A DNA stretch of 64,000 nt from Corynebacterium marinum DSM 44953 (GCF_000835165.1 NZ_CP007790.1:372001-436000); one strand, 5' to 3'. Shown: positions 56,187 through 64,000, counted from the first letter of the stretch. The notes: generated by a model from the letters alone, not told the origin. Program-made: numbers and translations.

Positions 56187-57284
56187 ATGGATCTTCTCGC
56201 CACCCGCATCGATCTCGACGCCATCGCCCACAACACCCGCCTGCTCAAGGAGCTGGTGGGTGACACCCAGCTCATGGCGGTAGTTAAGGCCGACGGATAC
56301 GGCCACGGCGCCGGCCGGGTGGCGGAGGTGATGGCCGCCAACGGTGCCGACAGTTTCGGCGTGGCCACCCTGCGCGAGGCGGTCGAGCTGCGGGAGTCGG
56401 GAGTCGGCAAGCCCATCCTCGCCTGGATCTGGTCCCCGGAGCAGGATCTCGTGGAGGCGCTCGCACTCCGCGTCCAGCTCGGCGTCCCCTCGCTGCGCCA
56501 TGCACAGGCGCTTGTCGACGCCGCCGTCCCCGCCCGCGTCACCGTCAAGGTCGACACCGGGCTGCACCGCTCCGGGGTCGACGAAACAGACTGGGCGGAG
56601 GTGTTCACCCTGCTGCGCGACGCCGAACACCTCACCGTCACCGGCCTGTTCTCCCACCTGGCCTGCGCCGACGAGCCGGAGCACCCGGCGAACGACGAGC
56701 AGGCCGCCGCTTTCCGGCGGGCCATCGACCTGGCCCGGGGGATGGGCCTGGATGTGCCGGTCAACCACCTGTGCAACTCGCCCGGAACCCTGACCCGCCC
56801 CGACCTGCACCACCAGCTCGTCCGGGTCGGCCTGGCCATGTACGGGCTCGAGCCGGTCGCTGGCCTGGACCACGGACTCAAACCCGCGATGAGCTGGGTC
56901 GGGCGGATCACGGTGGTCAAACCCATCCAGCCGGGCGAATCCACCAGCTACGGGCACACCTGGACCGCGACGGAACCGGGCTGGCTCGCGGTCGTCCCGG
57001 CCGGCTACGCCGACGGAGTACCCCGCTCCTGGCAGGGAAAATTGAGTGTGGGCATCGGCGGCAAACTCTATCCGCAGGTCGGGCGGGTGTGCATGGACCA
57101 GATCGTGGTGGACCTGGGCGCCAACGAATTCGGCGTCTCCCCGGGGGATGAGGCCGTCCTCTTCGGGGAGGGCGGCATGAGCGCCGACGAGCTCGCCGCC
57201 GCCACGGGCACCATCAACTACGAGATCATCTGCACCCCGGCCGGGCGCACCGCCCGCGTCTACGAGGGCGGGGTGCAGCTGTGA
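56187..57284 (+). CDS. alr: Alanine racemase
   Basis: PLP enzyme making D-alanine for peptidoglycan. Starting at ATG 56187 the protein has 365 residues, with K34 in AVVKADGYGHG as the PLP lysine and the catalytic tyrosine in ESTSYGHT (about residue 255). ATG 56178 would add MSP but overlaps the -10. The stop overlaps tsaE by four bases. An exact copy of the 14-base operon-end motif lies inside the coding sequence at 56509-56522. Confidence 0.97.
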   Translation: MDLLATRIDLDAIAHNTRLLKELVGDTQLMAVVKADGYGHGAGRVAEVMAANGADSFGVATLREAVELRESGVGKPILAWIWSPEQDLVEALALRVQLGVPSLRHAQALVDAAVPARVTVKVDTGLHRSGVDETDWAEVFTLLRDAEHLTVTGLFSHLACADEPEHPANDEQAAAFRRAIDLARGMGLDVPVNHLCNSPGTLTRPDLHHQLVRVGLAMYGLEPVAGLDHGLKPAMSWVGRITVVKPIQPGESTSYGHTWTATEPGWLAVVPAGYADGVPRSWQGKLSVGIGGKLYPQVGRVCMDQIVVDLGANEFGVSPGDEAVLFGEGGMSADELAAATGTINYEIICTPAGRTARVYEGGVQL

Positions 57285-57772
57285 AGTCGTCGTTCCCGCG
57301 GTCGGGATCGCGCGAGCTGGGCACCGCCGACGGGACCCAGGCTTTCGGGGAGGAGCTGGGCCGCGCGCTGGAAGCCGGCGACGTGGTCATCCTGGACGGC
57401 CCGCTCGGCGCCGGCAAGACCACCTTCACCCAGGGCATCGCCCGCGGCCTGGGGGTCAAGGGGAGGGTGACCTCCCCGACGTTCGTCATCGCCCGCGAGC
57501 ACCGTTCCACCGTCGGCGGTCCCGCGCTCGTGCACGTCGACGCCTACCGGCTGCTCGGGGAGGGCTCCTCAGGGGACCCGCTCGGCGAGCTCGACGCGCT
57601 GGACCTGGACACCGAGCTTTCCGACGCCGTCGTGGTCGCCGAATGGGGCGGCGGCCTGGTCGAGCAGATCGCGGAGGTGTACCTGCTCGTCCGGATCGAC
57701 CGGGAGACCGCGGTCCTGCGCGACCCTTCGTCCGAGGCCCGGATCTTGACCTGGGAACTCGTCACGGACTGA
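57281..57772 (+). CDS. tsaE: tRNA threonylcarbamoyladenosine biosynthesis ATPase TsaE
   Basis: P-loop ATPase that supports t6A37 synthesis together with TsaB and TsaD. The GTG at 57281 overlaps the alr stop. The 163 residues contain GPLGAGKTT at 40-48, TSPTFVIAREH and a VHVDAYRL block. A bidirectional terminator follows, and tsaB and tsaD are not in this window. Confidence 0.95.
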   Translation: MKSSFPRSGSRELGTADGTQAFGEELGRALEAGDVVILDGPLGAGKTTFTQGIARGLGVKGRVTSPTFVIAREHRSTVGGPALVHVDAYRLLGEGSSGDPLGELDALDLDTELSDAVVVAEWGGGLVEQIAEVYLLVRIDRETAVLRDPSSEARILTWELVTD

Positions 57773-57823
57773 CAGCCGGTCCCCTCCAAGCCGGAAGCAG
57801 GCCGGAGAGGGCGGAAACGGGAA

Positions 57824-57858
57824 AGCGCGGCACGGACCTCTCGGTCCCGTGCCGCGCT
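57824..57858. terminator. Bidirectional terminator between tsaE and the surface-protein gene
   Basis: AGCGCGGCACGGAC (57824-57837) pairs with GTCCCGTGCCGCGCT (57844-57858), with one bulged base. It separates two convergent genes, and a T-rich run GGTTTTA lies on the plus-strand side. Confidence 0.75.
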
Positions 57859-57878
57859 GACGCGGTTTTACGTGGTTG

Positions 57879-58655
57879 TTAGTTGGCGCGGCGCTTGAGC
57901 AGCAGGCCGGCGCCGGCGGCTGCGGCCAGCAGGCCCACGGCCAGCGCGGTCAGGGTGCCGCCGATGCCGTTGTTGGCCAGCTGCATCTGCTGGGCGGCCG
58001 GGGCGGGAGTGACCTGCTCTGCGGAGGGGGTGACCGCGGCCGGAGCGGCCCCGGCGGCCGGTGCCGGGGCATTCATTGCCTGCTGCTGAGCCAGGACCTT
58101 GTGGTCCACGAAGCCCGCCTGCTGGTTGGAGGTGCCGGAGCCGCTCTCGTCGCCGGATGCGCCGGAGCCGCTCTCGTCACCGGACGCGCTGTCATCGCCG
58201 CCCGCGCACGGAACCTCTTCGCGCTCGGTCCAGGTGCGGCTCTCGGTGACCTCTTCCTCGACCACGGTGAACGTGATGATCTCGGACACCTGGTTCTTGG
58301 AGTAGCTGAAGTCGTAGGCGGTCGCGGTGTACTCGCCCGCCGGTGTGCCCGCAGGGATGTCGGCGGTGATGATCCCGCCGCCCTGTGCCTGGTCGTCGGA
58401 GGTGCCGGAGGCACCGGTGTGGTCGAAGGTCCAGCCCTCCGGGCCCTCGACCTCGCCGACCTGCCAGTCCCCCTGGTGTGCGGCGGGCTCGGCGACGGTG
58501 CGGGTGCCCACGACCTCCTCCTGGGTGACGACCTCTTCGATGTAGCACTTGTCCCCGATCTCGAGGATCTCGGCGGCGAAGGCGGAGGGGGCGAGGAGGG
58601 CGGAGGCAGCGATGGATGCGCCGGCGGCAGCTGCTGCGATACGGGGGGTGAACAT
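57879..58655 (-). CDS. Secreted surface protein with C-terminal anchor (LANNG variant)
   Basis: A 258-residue protein starting at ATG 58655 after AAAGGA. The signal peptide (residues 1-28, ending AFA) is followed by a domain with a single conserved Cys pair (DKCYIEEVV, EEVPCAGG). Then come a Ser/Gly/Asp/Glu linker with an imperfect repeat (SGDESGSG twice) and an Ala/Pro stretch. It ends LANNGIGG, a hydrophobic helix and KRRAN. This matches a sortase-type sorting signal in layout, but LANNG is not canonical LPXTG. Ligand or role is unknown. Confidence 0.85.
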   Translation of the reverse strand: MFTPRIAAAAAGASIAASALLAPSAFAAEILEIGDKCYIEEVVTQEEVVGTRTVAEPAAHQGDWQVGEVEGPEGWTFDHTGASGTSDDQAQGGGIITADIPAGTPAGEYTATAYDFSYSKNQVSEIITFTVVEEEVTESRTWTEREEVPCAGGDDSASGDESGSGASGDESGSGTSNQQAGFVDHKVLAQQQAMNAPAPAAGAAPAAVTPSAEQVTPAPAAQQMQLANNGIGGTLTALAVGLLAAAAGAGLLLKRRAN

Positions 58656-59054
58656 ATTTTTCCTTTGTGAGGGATGGGTGTCGGTTGGGTTTTCGCCGGG
58701 GTCGGACCCTTTGGTGGCGGCCGCAGACTGATGCTGCTGTGACTGGTGGGACTTGCTGCGCTTCAAACGGTAGGTCACTTCAGCCGGGAAAGGCGGCGGA
58801 GGGGGGAGGGTGCTGAAGAAACGTTAAAAGATAATATCTTTTTCAACCCTTTCTGGGGGTAAATTGGGTGATTCTTCCGGATTTGATGTGCATTTTTTCC
58901 GAGCGTCACGATCAAAATGTGACTGCAGGGAACTGTGCGACTCATGTGGCGTCAGGTGGTCATACTTTAAGTGATTGTAGGGGCTTGGGTAGTCAGGGGA
59001 GCTCGGATCCTCCGCCGTGCGGAGGTGGGCCCCGTCTGGCCGAGGCGGGACCCC
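58656..59054. other. Promoter region between two minus-strand genes
   Basis: This 399-base stretch is the upstream region of the surface-protein gene. Its notable feature is a 17-bp AT-rich palindrome at 58826-58842. On the minus strand, TTGAAA next to that palindrome could be a -35. A plus-strand open frame from 58868 has no recognisable product. The nrtR gene ends at 59055. Confidence 0.5.
58826..58842. promoter_or_regulatory. AT-rich 17-bp palindrome, putative operator
   Basis: AAAAGATAATATCTTTT is a perfect palindrome around A58834, in an otherwise GC-rich region. It overlaps TTGAAA and TATTAT on the minus strand that could form the promoter of the surface-protein gene. I do not recognise the regulator. 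Confidence 0.5.
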
Positions 59055-59780
59055 TCAGGGCCGCAGCACGGCGAAGGGGTCAGTGACGGTGAGTTCGCGG
59101 CGGGTGAAACGGTGCAGCTGAGCCGGACGGCCGCCGCCCGCGCCGGGGACGGCGCGCTCCCCGGTCGCCGCGAGCTGCCCGCGCCGGGTGAGGATGCGTT
59201 GGAGGTTGGTGGCCGAGACCTCGTGTCCGAGCACCGCCGAGTAGGCGTCGCGCAGCTGGGCGAGTGTGAAGGTTTCCGGCGCCAGGGCGAAGGCGATATT
59301 GGTGTACGAGAGCTTGGCCCGCAGCCGTTCCGCCGCTGCCCGGGTCAGCTCGCCGTGGTCGAAGGCCATCCCCGGCAGCTCCGCCACCGGCAGCCAGGCC
59401 AGGTCGTCCCCGGGGCCGGGTGTCCCGGACCAGGGGAGGAGAGCGAGGAAGGCGGTCGCGATGGTCCGGTCCCACGGGTCGCGCCCGGGTGTGCCGCGGG
59501 TCTCCAGCTGCTCCAGGTGGGCGGGGGCGGCCACTCCCGTCCGCTGCGCGAGGTGGCGCAGCACCGATTCGTCGAGCGTCTCGTCGACCTCGACGGGGCC
59601 GCTGGGCAGCGCCCACCCTCCCTCGAAGGGAGGGCGTCGCCGCCGGTGGGCCAGCACCTCGAGCCGGGGTGGGGCGAGGTCGGGGAGTCCGACCCGCAGG
59701 ACCACCGCGACGGCCTCGTGGCGGAACTTGGCCACGCCCCGCGGGTCGCGGAGGGGGCCGGGGTTCCTGGGGCTGTGCAC
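59055..59780 (-). CDS. nrtR: NrtR-type NAD metabolism repressor (Nudix domain plus winged helix)
   Basis: Transcriptional regulator of NAD synthesis. It starts at GTG 59780 by -10 spacing and gives 241 residues. The N-terminal Nudix-like domain (FRHEAVAVVLRVGLPDLAPP, GGWALPSGPVEVDETLDESV) has a degenerate Nudix box ending LRHLAQRTG, without the metal-binding Glu pair, as expected for an ADP-ribose sensor. The C-terminal winged helix contains ATNLQRILTRRGQLAATGER. It is divergent from nadB with a palindrome between. In C. glutamicum the orthologue is called NdnR. Confidence 0.9.
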   Translation of the reverse strand: MHSPRNPGPLRDPRGVAKFRHEAVAVVLRVGLPDLAPPRLEVLAHRRRRPPFEGGWALPSGPVEVDETLDESVLRHLAQRTGVAAPAHLEQLETRGTPGRDPWDRTIATAFLALLPWSGTPGPGDDLAWLPVAELPGMAFDHGELTRAAAERLRAKLSYTNIAFALAPETFTLAQLRDAYSAVLGHEVSATNLQRILTRRGQLAATGERAVPGAGGGRPAQLHRFTRRELTVTDPFAVLRP

Positions 59781-59787
59781 GAGCCGG

Positions 59788-59793
59788 ATGCTA
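59788..59793 (-). promoter_or_regulatory. -10 element of nrtR
   Basis: On the minus strand TAGCAT ends seven bases before GTG 59780. Its -35 region falls within the inverted repeat at 59806-59828, so NrtR binding there would block its own transcription. Confidence 0.5.
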
Positions 59794-59805
59794 GCATGTG
59801 ACCCA

Positions 59806-59828
59806 GTTTTCGACTGTCGGTCGAAAAC
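59806..59828. promoter_or_regulatory. Putative NrtR operator between nrtR and nadB
   Basis: GTTTTCGAC (59806-59814) and GTCGAAAAC (59820-59828) form a perfect 9-bp inverted repeat with a 5-base spacer. It lies 14 bases before the nadB ATG and covers the nrtR -35 region. The position fits autorepression and nadB repression. Confidence 0.7.
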
Positions 59829-59842
59829 CCTGAGGAGGAGCA

Positions 59843-61510
59843 ATGACACCCATCCGCACCACCGGCCTGCTTCCGGTGCCCGAGCCCACCTGGCGGCGGT
59901 CCACCGGAGTGGTCATCGTCGGCTCCGGTGCCGCCGGCCTGACCGTCGCTGTCCACCTCGCCGAGGCAGGCATTCCCGCCGTACTGCTTACCCGCGCCAC
60001 CGACCCGGCCGAATCCGCCACCGACTGGGCACAGGGCGGGCTGGCGGCGGTGTGGGACGCCGCCGACACCGCCGAAGCGCACATCGCGGACACCCTCACC
60101 GCCGGGGCGGGGCTGTGCGATCCGTCGGCGGTGCGCACTCTCGTCGAATCGGCACCCGGGGTCGTGCGCCGCCTCATCGAGCTGGGCGCCCGCTTCGACC
60201 GGGCGGGTGGCAGCTACGACCTGCACCTCGAGGGCGGACACAGCGCCCGCCGCATCCTCCACGCTCGCGGTGACGGCTCGGGCAGGGAGGTCGAGCGCAC
60301 GCTCCTGCACGCCCTGCGCCGACGTCTCGACCAGCCGGGCTGCAGCGTCCGGTTGCGCACCGGCCTGCGGGCCGTCGACGTGCTCACCGACGCCCGCGGC
60401 GCCGCGTCCGGGGTGCGCGTCCGGGACGGGGCCGGCGCTATCGGCGAGCTGCTGGCGTCCACCGTCGTACTCGCCACCGGCGGGGCGGGGCAGGCCTGGA
60501 CGTTGACCTCCAACCCCGCGGTGGCCACCGGCGACGGGCTGGCCATGGCGTGGCGGGCAGGCGCGGCGGTGCGCGACCTCGAGTTCACCCAGTTCCACCC
60601 CACCGTTCTCCACCGCCGCGCGGGCCAGCCCCGCACCGGCGGGCGCGACGTCCTCATCTCTGAGGCGGTGCGAGGGGAGGGCGCCGTCCTCGTCGACCAT
60701 GCCGGCCGCCGCGTCATGGCGGGCGTGCACCCGCTGGGCGACCTCGCCCCGCGCGACGTCGTTTCCGCCGCGATGCACGCGCACCTGTCGGCCACGGGGG
60801 AGGAGTGCCTGCTTCTCGACGCCCGCCACTTCGGCCCGGCGGCCTGGGAGGAGAAGTTCCCCGGCATCCTGGCGATGCTGCGCGAACGCGGCGTTGACCC
60901 GGTGGTCGAACCCGTCCCGGTGCGCCCCGGCGCCCACTACCTCTGCGGCGGGGTCGCCGCCGACATGGAGGGGCGCACGACGGTGCCCGGCCTGTTCGCG
61001 ATCGGGGAGGTTGCCGCCACCGGCGTGCACGGGGCGAACCGGTTGGCCTCCAACTCGGTGCCCGAGGCGCTCGTCATGGGCGACCGGCTGGGGCGGTGGT
61101 TGCGCGACCTTCCCCCGTTAGAACCAGGCCTGCCCGTGCCGCGCCGCGTCGTGGAGCTCACCGACCCGGCCGCCTTACCCCGGATCAACGAGATCATGGA
61201 CACCCTCGTCGGGGTGCTGCGGGAGGCGGATGGTCTGGACGCCGCGGTCGGGGCCCTCGCCGACCTGCCCGGCACCACGGCGCTCGACGACGCAGCCCTC
61301 GACGCCACCGCCGTGCACACCACCGCGCTGCTGGTCGCGCACGCCGCCCGGGAACGGACGGAATCCCGCGGTGCGCACCGGCGGGCGGATCATCCGCAGG
61401 CCTCCCCGGTCTGGGAGGCCCACCTGAGCCTGCGGGCCGGGCCCGGTGGGCTCCGGGTCAGCCGGGAGCCGCTCGGCGGGTTCAGTGCCGCCGCGGTGTC
61501 GGCGGTGTGA
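59843..61510 (+). CDS. nadB: L-aspartate oxidase
   Basis: FAD enzyme oxidising aspartate to iminoaspartate, the first step of de novo NAD synthesis. The 555-residue protein shows the FAD-binding VVIVGSGAAGLTVAVHLAEA, WAQGGLAAV, LEGGHSARRILHARGDGSG, FTQFHPTV and the GEVAATGVHGANRLASNSVP signature. AGGAGGAG precedes the ATG. nadA and nadC are not in this window, so the pathway genes are split or lie elsewhere. Confidence 0.96.
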   Translation: MTPIRTTGLLPVPEPTWRRSTGVVIVGSGAAGLTVAVHLAEAGIPAVLLTRATDPAESATDWAQGGLAAVWDAADTAEAHIADTLTAGAGLCDPSAVRTLVESAPGVVRRLIELGARFDRAGGSYDLHLEGGHSARRILHARGDGSGREVERTLLHALRRRLDQPGCSVRLRTGLRAVDVLTDARGAASGVRVRDGAGAIGELLASTVVLATGGAGQAWTLTSNPAVATGDGLAMAWRAGAAVRDLEFTQFHPTVLHRRAGQPRTGGRDVLISEAVRGEGAVLVDHAGRRVMAGVHPLGDLAPRDVVSAAMHAHLSATGEECLLLDARHFGPAAWEEKFPGILAMLRERGVDPVVEPVPVRPGAHYLCGGVAADMEGRTTVPGLFAIGEVAATGVHGANRLASNSVPEALVMGDRLGRWLRDLPPLEPGLPVPRRVVELTDPAALPRINEIMDTLVGVLREADGLDAAVGALADLPGTTALDDAALDATAVHTTALLVAHAARERTESRGAHRRADHPQASPVWEAHLSLRAGPGGLRVSREPLGGFSAAAVSAV

Positions 61511-61542
61511 TCCGCCGGTAACCCTCCGGCGGGGTATTCCGC

Positions 61543-62049
61543 TCAGAGGAGGCAGCGCGCCGCCTGCAGGTAGTAGGGCTCGGACTCGCGCCCGGCGTTG
61601 AGCGTGCGGAACGTGGTGGGCTCGATGCCGCATTCGCCGCCGTCGAAGATATAGAGGATCGGGTCGGCGCCCAGGCGGCGGAGGGTGAGGCGGACCACGC
61701 GGGACCCGAGGGCGTCGGAAAGCGCGGCGAGGGAGGCGTGGTGCCACTCCTCGCTGGTGCCGGGCCAGCTGTCGCGGAGGTCGCGGGTCCGGCCGCAGAC
61801 GTCGTTGAGCCGGGGGGTGCCCAGGCCGGTGGAGAAATCGTCCGGCGCCCACCTTCGGCGGCTTTCCATGCCGGCGGTGTCGGAATCCTCCAGCACCGCG
61901 AAACGGGGCATCAGGTTGTCGGTGGCGGGCACGAGCGTCGCGCCGTAGAGTTTCTCGCCGCGAAGGTGGTCGGATTGCAGTTCAAGCGTCTCTGCCAGCG
62001 CGGACGCCAGGTGGCATCCGAACGTGTCAAAGGTGTGGGGCATGATCAT
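61543..62049 (-). CDS. Hypothetical protein
   Basis: A 168-residue soluble protein. The ATG at 62049 has an AGGAG site seven bases upstream; a second ATG is at 62043. It contains ASALAETLELQSDHLRGEKL near the N-terminus and LTLRRLGADPILYIFDGGEC near the end, with three Cys overall. I do not recognise the family; a distant DUF4303-like relation is only a guess. It lies between nadB and a decayed gene on the same strand. Confidence 0.65.
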   Translation of the reverse strand: MIMPHTFDTFGCHLASALAETLELQSDHLRGEKLYGATLVPATDNLMPRFAVLEDSDTAGMESRRRWAPDDFSTGLGTPRLNDVCGRTRDLRDSWPGTSEEWHHASLAALSDALGSRVVRLTLRRLGADPILYIFDGGECGIEPTTFRTLNAGRESEPYYLQAARCLL

Positions 62050-62116
62050 CGGGGATCTCCTGCCGACATATGTTTGTCAGGTCACTCTAAACCCCCTGCG
62101 CCCGAGACGCCACAGG

Positions 62117-62796
62117 TCAGAGGCTGTCCCCGAAGTCCCCGCGGAACGTGGCCACCAGCGTGTCGCTCCAGCCGGATTTCGGCTTGAGCCGGCCGTAGAA
62201 GAAGCGCAGGATGTCCGCCTCCTCCCACTCCAACCCGCCGAGGCGGTGGATGACGTAGTTGACCTGGGAGAGTGTGAACACCCGGCGGGGCATCGCCAGG
62301 CGGACGAGTTCCATGTCGGCGAGCGGTTCGGCACCCTCGGCGTCGCGTGCCTCGGACATGGTGCCGCGTTCCATGCCGTGGACACCGGAGTAGACGCACA
62401 GGGCGGCGGCGAGGACGGTGACCATGTACCCGATGAACTGGGGGCCCTGATTGATCATGTCCTCGTCCATGGTTTCTTCCAGGCCGACGGTGGTCGCCTT
62501 CATGTCCCGGACGGACATGCCGCCGTAGGTGTTGAAGTACAGGTTGTCCGCCAGCAGGGATGCGTCGAGCACCAGCGGGATGCCATGGACGCACCACACT
62601 TGCGAGACCTCGCGCAGGTTCTGCACGGAGAAAGGCTGCCCGCCGATGAGGCTGGTGCCGGCCTCCATACGGACGGAGGAGATGGCCTCGACGCCGCGGA
62701 TGTCGATCAGCGAACGCAGCGCGTCGACGTCGAGGTTGCCCTTGAAGGAGTGGTCGGGGATGGCCAACTCGACGACCTCGCCACTGTGGGCTCCTT
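62117..62796 (-). pseudogene. Tryptophanase/tyrosine phenol-lyase-like gene, truncated and internally deleted
   Basis: The frame reads HSGEVVELAIPDHSFKGNLD, SLIGGQPFSVQNLREVSQVW and GIPLVLDASLLADNLYF, the beta-eliminating lyase core with the PLP-pyridine aspartate. It then jumps to FNTYGGMSVRDMKATTVGLE and later LVRLAMPRRVFTLSQVNYVI. The segments with the PLP lysine (SAKKD in E. coli TnaA) and much of the small domain are missing. So is the N-terminal third, where a TAA at 62794-62796 closes the frame. A TTG at 62767 could give a 216-residue protein, but it would be inactive as a lyase. Confidence 0.8.
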
Positions 62797-62897
62797 AAAT
62801 GAATGACATCGGACAAAGACCGTCGATCGTTGTCCCACGGCCCCGGCCGGCCGGGGACTCGCCCTTCGGTTGCCTGGCCTTCCGCCCCGGAGTTCAA

Positions 62898-64000
62898 TGG
62901 GGGGCGTGCTTGATTTCCTCGCTGCCAACCCGCTCATCGCGCTCGTGGCGATCCTCGCCGCGGGCCTGGCCCTGGGCAAGATCCGCATTCTCGGAATCTC
63001 CCTCGGCGCGGCGGCGGTGCTCTTCGTCGCGCTGGGCCTGTCGACGGCGAACCCCGACATCCAGATCCCCGCGCTGGTGTACCAGCTGGGGCTGGCCATG
63101 TTCGTCTACGCCATCGGCCTGACGGCGGGGGAGCAGTTCTTCGCCGAGTTCCGGTCCCGGGGCTGGCGCCTCACGCTGTTCATGGTCCTGCTGCTCGTCG
63201 GCCTCGTCGGTGCGGCCTACGGCATCATCCGGGTGTTGGGGCTGGGGGACCTCGCCGGCGCGGGCATGTTCGCGGGGGCCCTGAGCTCCACGCCGGGCAT
63301 GGCGGCGATCGTCGACATGGTGGAGGGCGGTTCGCTGGTGGACCCGGCCCGCGCCGGGGAGCCGGTCGTCGGTTATTCACTGGCCTACCCGGGGGCCGTC
63401 ATCGGTTCCATCCTGGTGGCCGCGGTCGGAGCGAAACTGCTCAAGGTCGACCATCTGGCGGACGCGGAGAAGGAGGGGCTGATCATCGCCCCGCTGGAGT
63501 GGGACGGGGTGCGCATCGGGCCGGGGGTCGAGGGGACGGTGGCGCAGTTGCCGAGGTTGGCGGGCGCCGAGATCATCGCCACCCGCATCGTCCACAGCGA
63601 CGTCGACCATTCCCTGGCCGCGCCCACGGACCGGCTGCACGAGGATATGGTGCTGGTGATCAACGGAACCGAGGAGGCCATCCGGACGGCGCAACGCAAC
63701 CTCGGCGGCCGGGTCACCGTGAAGATCGAGGACACCGACCTCATCTACAGCCGTATGACCGTGTCGAATCCGCGCGTGGTGGGGCGGCGCCTGCAGGACC
63801 TGGACACCGTGTCCGCCGGGTTCCGGATCGCGCGCATCCGGCGCGGCGACGCAGAGGAGGTGCCCCACCCCGGGGACGTGCTCAACTACTCCGACCGGGT
63901 CCGTGTCGTCGCTCCGCCGAACCGGATGGACGAGGTCCGGGCCTACCTGGGGGACTCCGAGAAATCCCTCGCCGCGCCGGACCTCCTGCCCTTCGCCGTC
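62898..64000 (+). CDS. AspT/YidE-family transporter, SucE-like (3' end beyond window)
   Basis: At least 367 residues of an aspartate:alanine-exchanger-type carrier. The ATG at 62898 has CGGAG five bases upstream; GTG 62907 is an alternative. About five membrane helices (residues 12-180, with LAMFVYAIGLTAGEQFF and the SSTPGMAAIVD hairpin) are followed by two TrkA-C-like domains (about 205-275 and 288-355). A second membrane half should lie beyond the edge. The N-terminal half resembles the corynebacterial succinate exporter SucE; the real substrate is unknown. Confidence 0.85.

Noticed and set aside
58868..59086. 72-codon plus-strand open frame between the surface-protein gene and nrtR
   Set aside because: There is no ribosome site or homology, and its end overlaps the nrtR coding sequence on the other strand.

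Overview
This is a high-GC stretch of an actinobacterial chromosome, almost certainly from a Corynebacterium. The pointers are a Mycobacteriales-type gene order (rpoA, rplQ, truA, then an ESX-4 type VII secretion locus, then rplM, rpsI, glmM, glmS, alr, tsaE), frequent GTG starts, genes that look leaderless, and S10 and spc ribosomal clusters that are separated. I cannot name the species.

Layout. 1-2451 (minus): anaerobic ribonucleotide reductase nrdD and its activase nrdG (cut by the left edge), behind a near-perfect NrdR box. 2978-7818: rpsL, rpsG, fusA, tuf. 7907-9039: panD and an unknown gene. 9040-11526 (minus): a six-gene Asp23/AmaP envelope-stress operon. 12063-17212: S10 operon rpsJ to rpsQ. 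17385-20874: a remnant of a surface-protein gene and two minus-strand membrane GTPases. 21121-28469: spc cluster rplN to map, with a roughly 440-base break after rplE and no rpsN. 28532-29245: an L,D-transpeptidase. 29434-34308: infA, rpsM, rpsK, rpsD, rpoA, rplQ, a DUF2892 gene and truA, with no rpmJ.

34388-46530 holds a large DUF6541-type membrane protein and the ESX-4 system: eccB, a small membrane protein, mycP and eccD on the minus strand, eccC, an Rv3446c-like gene and two WXG100 proteins. rplM and rpsI follow, then glmM, a three-gene cassette (short helical protein, Ala/Pro-rich repeat membrane protein, small charged protein), an alpha/beta-hydrolase-fold protein whose nucleophile position is glycine, and glmS. 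From memory of the M. tuberculosis map, this order resembles Rv3436c-Rv3457c, so the cassette looks like an uncharacterised but conserved companion of ESX-4.

54121-64000 is the plastic end. A PNPOx-like gene is followed by a ferredoxin-reductase-type gene and a cytochrome P450, both lacking their 5' halves and meeting at one deletion scar. Then come alr and tsaE, a secreted surface protein with a non-standard sorting signal, a divergent nrtR/nadB pair with a perfect inverted repeat between them, an unknown gene, a decayed tryptophanase-like pseudogene, and the start of an AspT/SucE-like transporter cut by the right edge.

Recurring regulatory themes. At least seven genes (panD, ldt, glmM, the hydrolase-like gene, glmS, alr, nrtR) have a -10-like hexamer ending exactly seven bases before the start codon, which suggests leaderless mRNAs. 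Several operon ends carry a common element, CGCTTGTCGACGCC or a near match, beside the terminator hairpin. I saw no tRNA, rRNA, intact IS element or CRISPR array.
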